Below are positions 35,242 through 46,025 of a DNA stretch of 64,000 bases, piece by piece. The translations under genes and the position numbers were made by a program. Positions within the stretch are counted from its first letter, which is position 1, and every line of letters starts with the position of its first letter. The stretch lies in assembly GCA_014925825.1 (NCBI GenBank), contig JACGCK010000084.1, positions 124,001 through 188,000 of the forward strand, given 5' to 3'. Below the pieces are notes generated by a model. The model was given only the letters and a program-made list of their open reading frames with translations. It ran no database searches and had not been told where the DNA came from. Source of the stretch: Pholiota molesta (Eukaryota; Basidiomycota; Agaricomycetes; Agaricales; Strophariaceae).

Positions 35242-36478
35242 CATGCGAGGAAACGCCTTCATAGTTTTTATTCTTATTAGTATCCAAACCAAGTGTGGAA
35301 GCTTTCGACGCTTGATGGATGGTTCATTGTGGCGAACGGGACGCATCGCGTGGAGGAGATGAACAAAGGGAGTGGGAAGGAGTTGTCCGCGATTCTCAAT
35401 TTCCAATCCGTGAGTCCATTCGAACCTGCGAAATGCCACCTCCTGAACTTTTTGCAGTATCTACAACTTGATTATACCCTCGGTCCCGAAGTTACAACTA
35501 ATCCGTATCACATCAACGTCGTGCGCTCTACGATGACGCGGAATGTCGCGGCGCAGTTCGAGGACATGCACTCGGAGGCGGTCAGTGCTTTCGAGGATCT
35601 TGTTTCTTCAAACTCTTTGGGTGAGCCTGGTTTAATTATCAACGCTATTAACATCCTGATGCGCATAAGATTGGCAAGCCATCCCGATATTTTCATCCAT
35701 GAGCGAAATAATATCACGAATCAACGCCCGGCTTGCAGTGGGATATCCACTCTGTTTGTTCTTCGCTTTCCATTCACATTCTGATCTGACCACACCTCCA
35801 GGCCAGAACAAGGCATTTCGAGATCTATGTGGACGCTCGAGCTCCGTTCTAATGAAGGGGAGACATCTCCGCTTCGTGCCGTCCTTCCTGAGACCGTATG
35901 TATATTGTTCTTGTTTCGCTTACAGTACTCATTGTGTGCACAGGATTGCAGCCAAGCTCATCGTCAACTCTGGCGCTGACATCGGAGCCATGGCCAGACA
36001 TCTCCAGCCCGTCATCGCTCACAGACTCAACGAACAGCGTCTGCATGGATCCGAATGGCCAGGAAAACCTGTCAGTCCTGCACCGCTCTCCTGAACCAGA
36101 CTTGATGACGATGTTAAATGGATCCCAATTCGCAGAACGACACACTGATGTGGATGATGGACGAGGCGGAGAAGTCTGGCGAGAGAGTGACCGCGTACGG
36201 CATGGCGACGCGTCTCTACTTTCTCACCTTTGCTTCGGATGGGATCGCCATGGTCCGTCTCCTCTCTTCCCATTGTCCTTGGGATGGTCGTCATCCTGAT
36301 CTTCCAATGCAGATGTTGTCGTGCGCGCTGTACGAAGTTGCTACGAGACCGGAGTACATCAAGCCTCTTCGAGACGAGGTCGAGGCGGTTGTTGCGTGGG
36401 AGGATTGGGTGAGTCCTTTTTGTGTCGTGTTTGGGTGCTAATACATGCGTTTCCTCTGCAAATCCAGGGAGAAACTGA
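35242..36478 (+). pseudogene. Truncated cytochrome P450, array copy A
   Basis: Middle exons of a basidiomycete P450. They begin at the RGNAFIV segment without the N-terminal exons present in copies B and C, run through LSTLDGWFIVANGTHRVEEM, DYTLGPEVTTNPYHI and NVVRSTMTRN (C helix region), NKAFRDLC, FVPSFLRPIAAKLIVNSG, NDTLMWMMDEAEKSGERV and FLTFASDGIAM (I helix), and end at EVATRPEYIKPLRDEVEA just before the K helix. The ExxR and the heme-binding loop are absent because sequence turns into the repeat after a last intron (GTGAGT...AATCCAG) at about 36478. From 35242 to about 36107 this copy differs from B and C at many positions; from 36108 on it is practically the same. It cannot make a working P450. 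Confidence 0.82.
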
Positions 36479-37209
36479 CTGTTTTTCGTGCTGAAATTGC
36501 CTAAACGGGGGTACGTTTTCTGAAATGAGCGTAGGTCACAGAGGGCAATCGGGTTCTGGTACAATGCGCGCAGAGTGCAGCCCCCCCCGAAGGGCAAGCT
36601 ATTCGCACCCCACGTCTCTCTACCTACCTACGTACTCGCAGACATTTGCATTCAGGCGCATTGCGCGCAGAGTGCAGCCCTCCCGCATCTATCTACGTAT
36701 GTACACTGTAAGTCCACAGTTTGCAATGAAATAAAATGGAACAACTTACCACTGTGGCGTGCGGCTGTCGGCCAAGTTAGTACGATTTTCGCGAGAGATG
36801 GTCGTTTGTGCGGAAAATAATGCAAAGGCCACCCTGGCACACAATCCGATTAGATAGTTCGCAATGAAATGAAATGGAAGAACTTACAATCTACTCCGCG
36901 TGAAGGTTTTGTAGGTTTCCAGTGCGTTTGTGCGAAGATCGAGTTCGTGTGAAAAATGCCTTGCACTCGAAATCTAACCGCCAATTAGAGTCATTTCCGA
37001 TAATCTCAACTTCACTACTCACCGAGCAAGATAGATCTCGTAAAACCGCGGAAAATCAAGCATCTGCGAGAAAGTAAAATCAATGACTTTTCAATCCTTT
37101 CAACCAACAGAAATTACTGACCACAAAGCGAGTATCTTGTACAATTCATACAAAATACAAAGTCCACCTATATGGTGAATAGTCAAAATCAGCGGCTGAA
37201 AACCCAAGA

Positions 37210-37560
37210 AACCACCTACACGGAAAAGGCCAGATTTCGCGGGAAATCTAAAACTCTCATTTCGATACAAGGCACCAAAATAGAGCAAAACCGTGCTCGT
37301 TGGAAATCAAAAATCATATCTACACCCATCTCGTGGGAAATTCAAATATCTATTTTTGATATGAGGCGCCGAATTCAAAGGGAGCGAAACCACTTACTTC
37401 GAGCTTGTAACATTGCTCGCCGGAATTCCAAAAAATCTAATTAGAATAGGAGCTGTCTAATTAGTGCTGCGACATATCTAATACATTGAGAATTAATCAC
37501 ATACCGTATCAGTCGAAGACTGTAACATTGCTCGTGGGGAGTCCAAAAATCTAATTAGAA
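37210..37560 (+). repeat. Degenerate module array with the motif CGYGGGAAATCCAAAAATCTAATT
   Basis: Related short motifs recur: TCGCGGGAAATCTAAAACTC (about 37236), CTCGTTGGAAATCAAAAATC (37297), CTCGTGGGAAATTCAAATAT (37330), GTAACATTGCTCGCCGG then AATTCCAAAAAATCTAATTAG (37405), and GTAACATTGCTCGTGGGGAG then TCCAAAAATCTAATTAGAAC (37523). Spacing is 35-120 bp. Reverse-complement forms fill 3290-3930 of the left copy (ATTTTCGGACTTCCCGCAAG, CAATGTTACA). Between motifs there are ACATACC and TATGGT strings that look like splice donors on the minus strand. Confidence 0.55.
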
Positions 37561-40500
37561 CATGAGCCATTTAATCAGTGCCACGACAATATAACATATT
37601 CAGAATCAATCACATACCTTATCCATCATTCCGAGCTGTGAAATAAGAGTATCGATTCCGAATTCAAGACGGAAGATTGATAAGATCCCATGTCAAAGGC
37701 CGCGGGACATCCAAAAATCGAATTTCAAGTGCGGCCAAGTCTCTATAATAAGATAATGACGGTAAAGTAAGATAATGGGTCGCGGGAAGTCGGAATATCA
37801 AATTTGAATAATGGGGAGGAAATTAGCATGGTAAGAGTGCCGTCCAGGCAGAAAGATCTTACATGGATTGGTATGGGCACTCAGATTTGAGACGATGAAC
37901 AAAGCTAGAGACAAGTTCAATCAGTGTGTGTAAATTGGAAGACAAGATAGTAGGTGATAGAGTACTTACATCAACATGGTAACACCATCGTAGATAAGGC
38001 TGTGGACGTAGAGCAGAAATGGAATGTGGCATTAGGACGGGATAGGATGGTACAGACTCTGTCCAAACGTCTCCAGTCTTTATACTCCCAGAATGCCAAG
38101 CCGGACCAATTCTTCCACGTCTCCGTCACCATTTCTCCGATTACTAAATCTCGGAATGTGCGGTGGCAAATCCTTAGACTCAATCTACTGTTACCGGTCC
38201 CGACCCCTGCAAAATTACGGTGCAGGGATGAACCTTCCTCATACCTTTGTACTTCTTTCCTATCAAAAATATCACTGCCTGCGCTATTATCCTAATGTCA
38301 TTTTATCTGCTGCAATAGATTTCTTTTCTTTATAGTTCTCCGAGTCAGATTCAACATTGATTCCTTCCACAGACAATCCACATCTCATTCCATATTATCC
38401 CTCTCCGAAAATAGACAATTCTCCCTTACACATAATTCCGTTGTGTAAATTCTTCTAGCTCCTTCAATATTGCTGACTTGGGTCCGATCAGGACAAACGT
38501 TTCAATGACCGTGTGCAGTATCACGGACACACCAAGAAACCATGTACTCAACGGACATCGGAATCCGTATCAAGTATTGCCTCCATCCCAAATCACCGCC
38601 GTAAAGCCAAAAGAACGCTTCTTTCTAAAAATGTCATAAGAAGCATTGCCAATAAGCTACCAGTGACAAAATATATCAAATGTAACGAGTAGTAAATGTG
38701 TGCCTCGCACCCGGTATACCAATGACATCCTCACTACTTAGTACTGGAAGAACGGAATCCATTACAATGGACACGGTAGCTTAGCAGGGTTGAAGTGTTG
38801 CGAGCGGCAATTGTCATCAAATTTTATGCTATGTCCGGTGAACGTAATTCTGAGCAAGCGCAAGATAGAAGCTTTGCGAGCGGAAATACTTATCATCAAA
38901 GTCTAAGCCAAGTACAGACGTGCCGAATAAAAAATACAACACGCAAATTTTTATGGATCTCGCATTCCGTAGGGAAAATAAAGCAAATGAGTGTACCCGC
39001 GAGGTTGAAGCGTTGCGAGCGGCAAAATCTGACATCATCTGTGCCCCATTCAATTGCAAGTCGGTGTGGATCCACTTGAAAGCTTATTTGCATAGACGGG
39101 AAGGAAATAAAATATAAGATGCCATTCGTAGCTTGTTGCCACGCGCAAACGAGTTCAAGCGCCGTGTTTACTGTGCCACCGTTTTAGGCGCCGGTGCGCC
39201 GGTGCTGAATATGGCGCAATAATTTGCTCTCAAAATTGCACACATTTACAACACACATAAGAAAGCGGCAGGGGTCATTGTTAGTTGTATCTAGTCTCTT
39301 ATAAATCGGGGTTTTACTCCAGGACTCCAGTTGCAATTGTTTGCAAGTCATTAAGTGCAAGTTATCAGGTTGATGAAGGAGTTTGGAACAGCAAATGGTA
39401 GTTAAATTTAACCGTCGAGTTAATCTTTCCATATGGGTTGAAGCAGATCAAAGATTTCTTTCAGAATCCGTTGGTAGCTTGTCGCCGCGCGCCGCGAACG
39501 AGGTTAAGCGCCCGGGCCGTGCGTACTGTGCCACCGTTTTTGGACGCCTGAATGTGGCAAAATACGCATGTTCTCCAAATGGCACGCATTTGCATAACAC
39601 ATAGAAAGGCGGCCGCAGACATGGTTAGCTGTACCTAATCTTCTATGAATCCAAATTTCTATTCCAATTGATCACAGAGACGGGCGGTCGGATACTAACT
39701 ACTGTGAGAACGACATGCTCCTCCTCTCCCAATCCGCTATTTGAAACGCACAAAACGTATCTGACTCATCAGGGTCGTATATTAAATACAGTGCTAGCAT
39801 TTTTGTTTATTGCTGCGACCGCGATACGGCGCGATGTACGAGACGACGGCGGCATCAAGATGCAATCAATTGAATCATAGAGCGCATACGCTACTGTGTT
39901 CTAAATTCATTTGGAAGGCTCGTAAGTGTAGTAATACATAGCCCCAAGACGCTTCTACTGTACACCAGAAAATTGGAGCGGCCAGACGGGGCCAGACAAG
40001 GATAGCCGTACCGAGCATGACCCTCTCCTCCCACCCCATTTCGTGTTTCCAGTCTATTGCGCATCGCACGGGGACCTGGAAAAAGCCACGTCAAACGCCG
40101 ATATTAGTGCCATCAAGGGTCCTCTCTAGTGCGTTGCCAGCGAAGATTGCGCGCTTGAACTTTCCGCCTGCAAGAAGATGCATTTGCTGAATGCTTAGGT
40201 TCGGAGCAATGCATGGAAGAAGCAAGTTAGTGCCATTTCCCTTTAGTTTTACGACATGGTAATATGGCCTACTGGGTCAAGAACTATTGGGTAGGTGGGT
40301 ACCGAGTACACTTGGCCGCTGTGCGAACGAGATTCACAATTTTGAAAATGTATAGAAACATGAAATTTATCCTTTATGCTCAATAACGAATAAAACACAA
40401 TGAATAGCTCGCTTTTCTGTATCCTAGTTGTAATAAAATTGGGCTATGAGTTTTCTTATGGATAGCAGTATGATCTACAAGATACAGGGTAGTATGAGCA

Positions 40501-40628
40501 GCGGACGCGGATGAGCAAACGGAGGAGGAGATGCGGATTGATATTCGCTTAGCGCGTGCGGACCCTGTACGAGATGTTTCCAATGCTACCGTTTTCATTC
40601 TATGTACGTACACATCTACCCAAAGCCA

Positions 40629-40730
40629 TATATAAGACTACCATTTCCCTCTCATTCCCTCATCCCACTCTCCTCTACTCTCGTCTCCTCTCCTCGTCTT
40701 CTCTCTTCTCTCGCTCTATCCCGCCGAGCT
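40629..40730 (+). promoter_or_regulatory. TATA box and pyrimidine tract of the repeat, unit A
   Basis: TATATAAG at 40629-40636 precedes an almost pure C/T tract at 40645-40725. An ATG follows at 40736 and a good donor GTGAGC at 40754. Kept in all four copies of this segment. It predicts a transcript starting near 40670 and running rightwards into the GC-rich block. Confidence 0.5.
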
Positions 40731-41500
40731 CGTCGATGGTCCAAACGAGGTGAGCGCGTGTCCTTCAGCGTGGTCTACGCACCACACTGATGTCGTCCTC
40801 CCTCCGCAGATAGTACTTCGCACTCCAACGCTCATCTGGAACGCGTAGTAAGTAGGTTGCTGTTCGTCTCTGCAGCCGTGACATTGCTTACCGCTACTCA
40901 TAGCACCTGATGAGGCCTTTCGTCCTCGCCGATGCCGCGCGATGCGATGGCGCCGTGCCCTTGCACGACTGGATCAGCCAGCCTGGTCAAAGCCAGGGTA
41001 AGTCAAGATTGCGAACATTCCAATAGATGTACTCACCGTATCCTGAGGAAGTACGCCGTCCTCGCTTCTTGACTGGTCCTTCCGCCCGTGGTCGTCGTCC
41101 TCGTTGGTAAGTGGAACAGATGGCGACCGTTCAGATATGGCGCCGAGCTGTTCGCGTTGTCGTTCATGGGCCGGGATCCATTCCGCAGGCTCTCCGCGAA
41201 CTCTAATATGCCGCCCAAAGGCGGCGCACGTCGACTTCAGGCCTAATAGATGTGAGTACTTCCTGTACGCTCGAATCAGCGCCGCACTCCACGCCCTCCT
41301 TCACAGATCTCCCTCGTCGTCGTCGTTCCGCACCTGGTAGGTTGCCCGTCTCCTCCTCGAAGGCGATCGTTCGCGTTGCTGACCCGTATTTCGATTGCTC
41401 CATGCTGCCTAGGTTGCAGTTGTCCGTAACTTCTAGAGCTGATCCCGCGGCTCGGTGCAAACGAAACGCGGCACTATTGTCATAGTGAGTAATGTTGATA
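40731..41500 (+). other. Splice-signal-rich block, possible multi-exon transcript (unit A)
   Basis: Downstream of the TATA/pyrimidine tract there are repeated donor and acceptor pairs at intron-like spacing: GTGAGC (40754) to CCGCAG (40810), GTAAGT (40851) to CTGCAG (40876), GTAAGT (40999) to CCAATAG (41026), GTAAGT (41109) to TTCAG (41134), GTAGGT (41338) to CCTAG (41413), GTGAGT (41486) to CCGCAG (41540). Between them are frames of 20-40 codons, one strongly hydrophobic in the unit B version (50590-50655, ending VLPPVVVVLVG). Unit A and B differ there by small indels that change the frame. I cannot assemble a convincing protein, so this is either a decayed multi-exon gene or a non-coding spliced transcript. 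Confidence 0.35.
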
Positions 41501-41559
41501 CAAAAAGGGATGTCGCGCTCACTGACGTTTTTCCGCAGCTGCGCTGCTCCCCTACTCCC

Positions 41560-42720
41560 TCGCGAGTCGAGCCGTAGTCATACAAGCGATGCCACGCCGT
41601 GAGTCGCCCATATCGCAGCGTCGTCGTTTCGTTGCCGACCACGCTTCGGTGTCCGTATATCGTGCGGAACCATGGCCGTTCTCTGTGGTAGTGGTGTTGT
41701 CGCTGCAACGCCGGCTTGCCTAGATTACTGCTGTCAGCGCGACGCTGAGAGGAAGGGCGATGACATGGCCTGGGCGCTCCGCACCGTCCGTGCTGCGTGG
41801 CCCCTGTGCCCTTGTGGTTCGATCTGAATGTCGGCGCGCGCCCGATGTGTGCCGACGTCGTCCAGATATCTTGCTCGCGCGTCGCCGTGGACTTTGTATG
41901 CCGCTCTGGAGATGCTTCTGGTAAGTGCAGCGCCGAGTGAATGTGTGCTCGTAGGTACGCACCGGTGCCGCGTCCCCTACGCTCGCGAGTCGAGCCGTTG
42001 TCGTCCAAGGCACGCCGTGAGTCGGGCATCCCGTAACCCCGCGTCGTCGTCTAGTGGTACTGTGGTGTACGTGTCGCACATCGCCCGTGCCGTTCTCTGT
42101 GTCGTCGCGGTGCTGCGGTGTTGCCTTGCTCACTGCTGTGAGCTCGATTGCGAGAGGAGGGGGGATGGGATGAGATTTACACACCTGGGAGCTGCGCGCT
42201 GTTCGTACTTCTTGGATTCTGCGCAGTGGTGCCCGTGGATCACCTCTCTTGCTCTGAGCCTATCCAGGCGATCTGAATGTTGGACGCTCGCCCGATGTGT
42301 GCCGATGTCGTGCAGACATCCCCTCGTGCTCGCCGGCCCACTGGGTTTCGTTCTGATGTTTGCATGTCGCTCTGGAGGTGTTGCTAGTAAGTTGCGCGCC
42401 GAGAGACGATTGCTCGTAGGTACTCGCGCTTGCCGGCGCCATTCCGTTGGTCTGTATGGCTGCTCTGCGGGTACATTAAGCACCGGTGTTGCTGTTGAAC
42501 CTGCTGTGTCCCCGATGTGCGCCGAACTGGTGATGTCGCTGGGTACTGATGTCGTCCTTCTCTGTTGCTGCAGGTCGCTGCGTCAGCGCCGTTTTGCCTT
42601 GCTCACCGCTGTGAGCGCGGTGCTGAGGGAGATGAGATAGGATATACACACCTGGGCACTGCGTGCTGGCTTCAGCGCGTTGTGGCGCTCATGGACCATC
42701 CTCGCATGCTTTGAGTCTCC
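41560..42720 (+). repeat. GC-rich tandem repeats, unit about 440 bp (unit A)
   Basis: Three diverged copies. Landmarks: CTCGCGAGTCGAGCCGT at about 41567 and 41985; GATCTGAATGT followed by CGCCCGATGTGTGCCGA at 41821 and 42270; GTCGCTCTGGAG or GCCGCTCTGGAG then GTAAGT at 41900 and 42367; TTGCCTTGCTCAC and CTGTGAGC at about 42123 and 42596; ACACACCTGGGA or GGGCACTGCG at 42179 and 42650. Spacing is 420-475 bp. Long open frames on both strands here result from GC richness. Confidence 0.7.
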
Positions 42721-43254
42721 GTGCGATCCGAGGTCTAACGCTCGCCAGATGGACTAGGACTTGCCGACGCCGTTGGACGTGCTGCGGCGTCGATGTGCTA
42801 TGAGGTTGCGATGCGTTTCCGTGCGATCTGGTAGTTTGACGCGATGACTCCAATGTAAGTCTCCTCGCGCTCGCCGGGCCACCGGGATTCGTTCTGATGT
42901 TCGGGTATGCGGCGTCCTCGCGGTACCTGAGTCACGATTTATGCGCCGGGATGGTGTTCGTGTCGTTGTTCTCGCGTCGAGACGAATCCGCGGCGGGAAG
43001 CGGGACGAGGGATGCGTCGACGACGGACTTCGGAGTGCGCGGTCGTGTGCTGGGGCACGCTGCGGCTCTCTGATCTCGCCGCTTTGTGTGCGCGTTGTCT
43101 GCTGCTGTGCGTACGGCGAAGGATAGCGGGAAGGCAGATTGGCAGAAGGAACGGGAGCCTTGAGTCGGCGGACACACACGGAACGGAACGGCGGATGCGT
43201 CGATGGTTGGTAGGCACAGCGCAGTATGTTATCGAGAGAGTCCTGTAAAGAGCA

Positions 43255-43345
43255 AATCAAGTAGGCCAGAAAAGAGACACAGGAGGGAGAAAGAGCATAG
43301 CAAGTAGGCCGGAAAAGAGACACAGGAAGGAGAGAGAGAGCCGAC
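43255..43345 (+). repeat. Two 42-bp direct repeats
   Basis: CAAGTAGGCC followed by GAAAAGAGACACAGGA occurs at 43259 and 43301 with one or two differences. It also occurs in unit B at the corresponding place (about 52810-52890). Confidence 0.75.
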
Positions 43346-43603
43346 ACGGCGACGGGGCCCGACCGCGTTCTCCACCACATGACCGACATCACGTCATGAC
43401 TTGATGATCGCGTCTATAATTGCCTCTTGTCTTCAAGTTTCTCCATTCCGGCGCGTTTTTCAGAGCTTCGATTCCAGGTGTCATGTTCTGGCCATGTTCG
43501 AGAGGACTCAATTACTCTGACACCTCGTTTCTTTTTATATGCATGCTAGTGCAGTTGACGTGGATTTGGTTCGCCCCGACTCCCCATGCAGTGTCGTGCA
43601 GCG

Positions 43604-44435
43604 CAAGGGGTACGCACCGGCAATTGCCGGCATATGAGGTAGGGGAGGGTGCCTGTCTGGCCGGCCTTATCCAAACTTTTTTTTACCAGTGCAAATATAG
43701 CTTTTGGAAGCCTTTATATGCATTTTTATGCTCCTACTTACTCTCATATAATGTTTTCAAGACCTCCGAGCACACTACAGGCCATATACAAGCAACAGGT
43801 GACTTGCTGGTGATGGAAATGGACATCAGACTAATGATTGGATGGCTGGCATCACTCGGCATATGCTCGGTGCATTCAAATATAGCAAGCTAGCGATCTG
43901 AAATAGCACTTGATGGGTGCTTACTTCTCATTTTTGTCTCATTTCGACAACATTTCGAAGCTTTTCATTGTTGCAATTAGCTCGAGGATTGCTCTAATTG
44001 AGTAGAATATCAACTATTAACATGATTCTTGAAAGATTCTTGAAGACTGTGCTTCAGTGTCCCCATAGCCAATTCCATCAATAAGATAATATCCACTGCC
44101 CGATTGATTTGCAAATTTATTTTCACAAGATATTCCATTGATTCCCCCTTCTTTTGACTGCCTTTATGACCAGTATGCCCAAAGTATGCCTTTGGAATTC
44201 TTGTGATAATGACTGGAAGGTGAATGGCACAGGGATGGAAAATTGAAAACATTGTCGAAGGAAGGCTTTAAGACTATGGTGTAGTCAACATCATTGTATT
44301 TACTAAACATTGTTGCCATCAAAACACGTGCTTTATTTCCTTTTTTGGATGCATAGGGGGGAGGGTCCCTCCCAAACTCGCCTTATCCAAAAAAATCGAC
44401 CTCATATACCGGACTTTTTTTGTGCGTACCCCTTG
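43604..44435. mobile_element. Non-autonomous hAT-type transposon, 832 bp (unit A)
   Basis: Terminal inverted repeats start CAAGGGGTACGCAC at both ends. A second matched block (CGGCATATGAGGT on the left, CGGTATATGAGGT in the right repeat) stands at the same offset, 25-37 bases in, so the inverted repeat is about 37 bp with a 10-bp mismatched centre. The element is flanked by an exact 8-bp direct repeat, GTGCAGCG, at 43596-43603 and 44436-44443. An 8-bp duplication and CA-starting ends are hallmarks of the hAT superfamily. No transposase frame exists, so it must be moved in trans. It sits about 100 bases upstream of the P450 start codon. Confidence 0.88.
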
Positions 44436-44533
44436 GTGCAGCGTGGCCTTCTCACCGGAACTACATATAGGATTACACCGTGCTTGGAAAATTCCTTCCT
44501 CTTTTTCGTCGACCGCCACACTTCGCCGTTGAG

Positions 44534-46025
44534 ATGGACTATGCATATGCTGCGCTGGCTGGAGTGGTCATCATAGTGTTTCTCTCGTTCAGGAGGCCTA
44601 AAGTTCGTCGATGGTCTGACGTGCATTGGCGTGTGGATGGCGGGGCAAAGTGTTCTAATACGAACGATATAGTTAGGCCACATTCCGACCCTTGGGTACT
44701 CGACACCACTCCTTTCCTACATCACCGCGTTCAAGTTTCGCACACATAGTCGTGATATGATCGAAGAAGGGTATCGAAAGGTGCGCTCACCTCTCTGATC
44801 ATGCGAGGAAACGCCTTCATAGTTTCTTTCAGTATCCAAACCAAGTGTGGAAGCTTTCGACGCTTGATGGATGGTTCATCGTGGCGAACGGGACGCATCG
44901 CGTGGAGGAGATGAACAAAGCGAGTGGGAAGGAGTTGTCCGCGATTCTCAATTTCCAATCCGTGAGTCCAGCCAAACCTACGAAATGCCACCTCCTGAAC
45001 TTTTTGCAGTACCTACAACTTGATTATACCCTCGGTCCTGAAGTTACAACGAATCCGTATCACATCAAGGTCGTGCGCTCTACCATGACGCGGAATGTCG
45101 CGGCGCAGTTGAGGACATGCACTCGGAGGCGGTCAGTGCTTTCGAGGATCTTATTTCTTCAAACTCCTTGGGTAAGCTACCATCGCTATCAAACTCTATT
45201 CACATTTTGACGCGCATGAGACTGGCATGCCATCCCGATATTTTCATCCATGAGCGAAATAATATCACGAATCAACGCCCGGCTTGCGGTTGGATATCCA
45301 CTCTGTGCGTTCTTCGCTTTCCGTCCATCGCCTGTCCTGACCACACCCATGACGTTCAGGCCAGAACAAGGCATTTCGAGATCTATGTGGACGTTCGAGC
45401 CCCGTTTTAATGAAGGGAAGACATCTCCGCTTCGTGCCGTCCTTCCTGAGACCGTACGTATATCTTATTTAAAATCTTACAGTACTCATCGTGTCTACAG
45501 GATTGCAGCCAAGCTCATCGTCAACTCTGGCGCAGACATCGGAGCCATGGCCAGACATCTCCAGCCCGTCATCGCTCACAGACTCAACGAACAGCGTCTG
45601 CATGGATCCGAATGGGCCGGAAAACCTGTAAGTCATGCACCGCTCTTCTTTGTGACGATGTTAAATGGATCCCAATTCGCAGAACGACACACTGATGTGG
45701 ATGATGGACGAGGCGGAGAAGTCTGGCGAGAGAGTGACCGCGTACGGCATGGCGACGCGTCTCTACTTTCTCACCTTTGCTTCGGATGGGATCGCCATGG
45801 TCCGTCTCCTCTCTTCCCATTGTCCTTGGGATGGTCGTCATCCTGATCTTCCAATGCAGATGTTGTCGTGCGCGCTGTACGAAGTTGCTACGAGACCGGA
45901 GTACATCAAGCCTCTTCGAGACGAGGTCGAGGCGGTTGTTGCGTGGGAGGATTGGGTGAGTCCTTTTTGTGTCGTGTTTGGGTGCTAATACATGCGTTTC
46001 CTCTGCAAATCCAGGGAGAAACTGA
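44534..46025 (+). pseudogene. Truncated cytochrome P450, array copy B
   Basis: Starts with a normal P450 N-terminus: exon 44534-44602 (MDYAYAALAGVVIIVFLSF membrane anchor), a GTTCGT...GATATAG intron, then exon 44673-44780 with KLGHIPTLGYSTPLLSY and RDMIEEGYRK. The intron before RGNAFIV looks damaged, as only about 23 bases separate the coding parts. The middle exons match copy A and end at the repeat breakpoint (about 46025), so the K helix ExxR and heme loop are missing. Relative to copy C it lacks one T near 44823 and one near 45111, each breaking the frame. A hAT-type element lies in its promoter region. Confidence 0.85.

Larger units (their letters stand above)
36479..43603 (+). mobile_element. 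Long non-coding repeat of unit A
   Basis: Sequence from the P450 breakpoint to the hAT-type insertion. Its left terminus is the same as the right terminus of the inverted copy at 4478, so this end is a real element or duplication boundary. It has no long frame for a transposase, reverse transcriptase or helicase on either strand. Contents in order: the terminal block with a C-run (about 36585); a set of CGCGGGAAATC-type modules (37200-37560); two diverged direct repeats starting TGTGCCACCGTTTT (39172 and 39527); a TATA box with CT-rich tract (40629-40730); a splice-signal-rich GC block with three 440-bp repeats (41560-42720). Where the mobile part ends and the P450 promoter begins is not visible. 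Confidence 0.6.
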
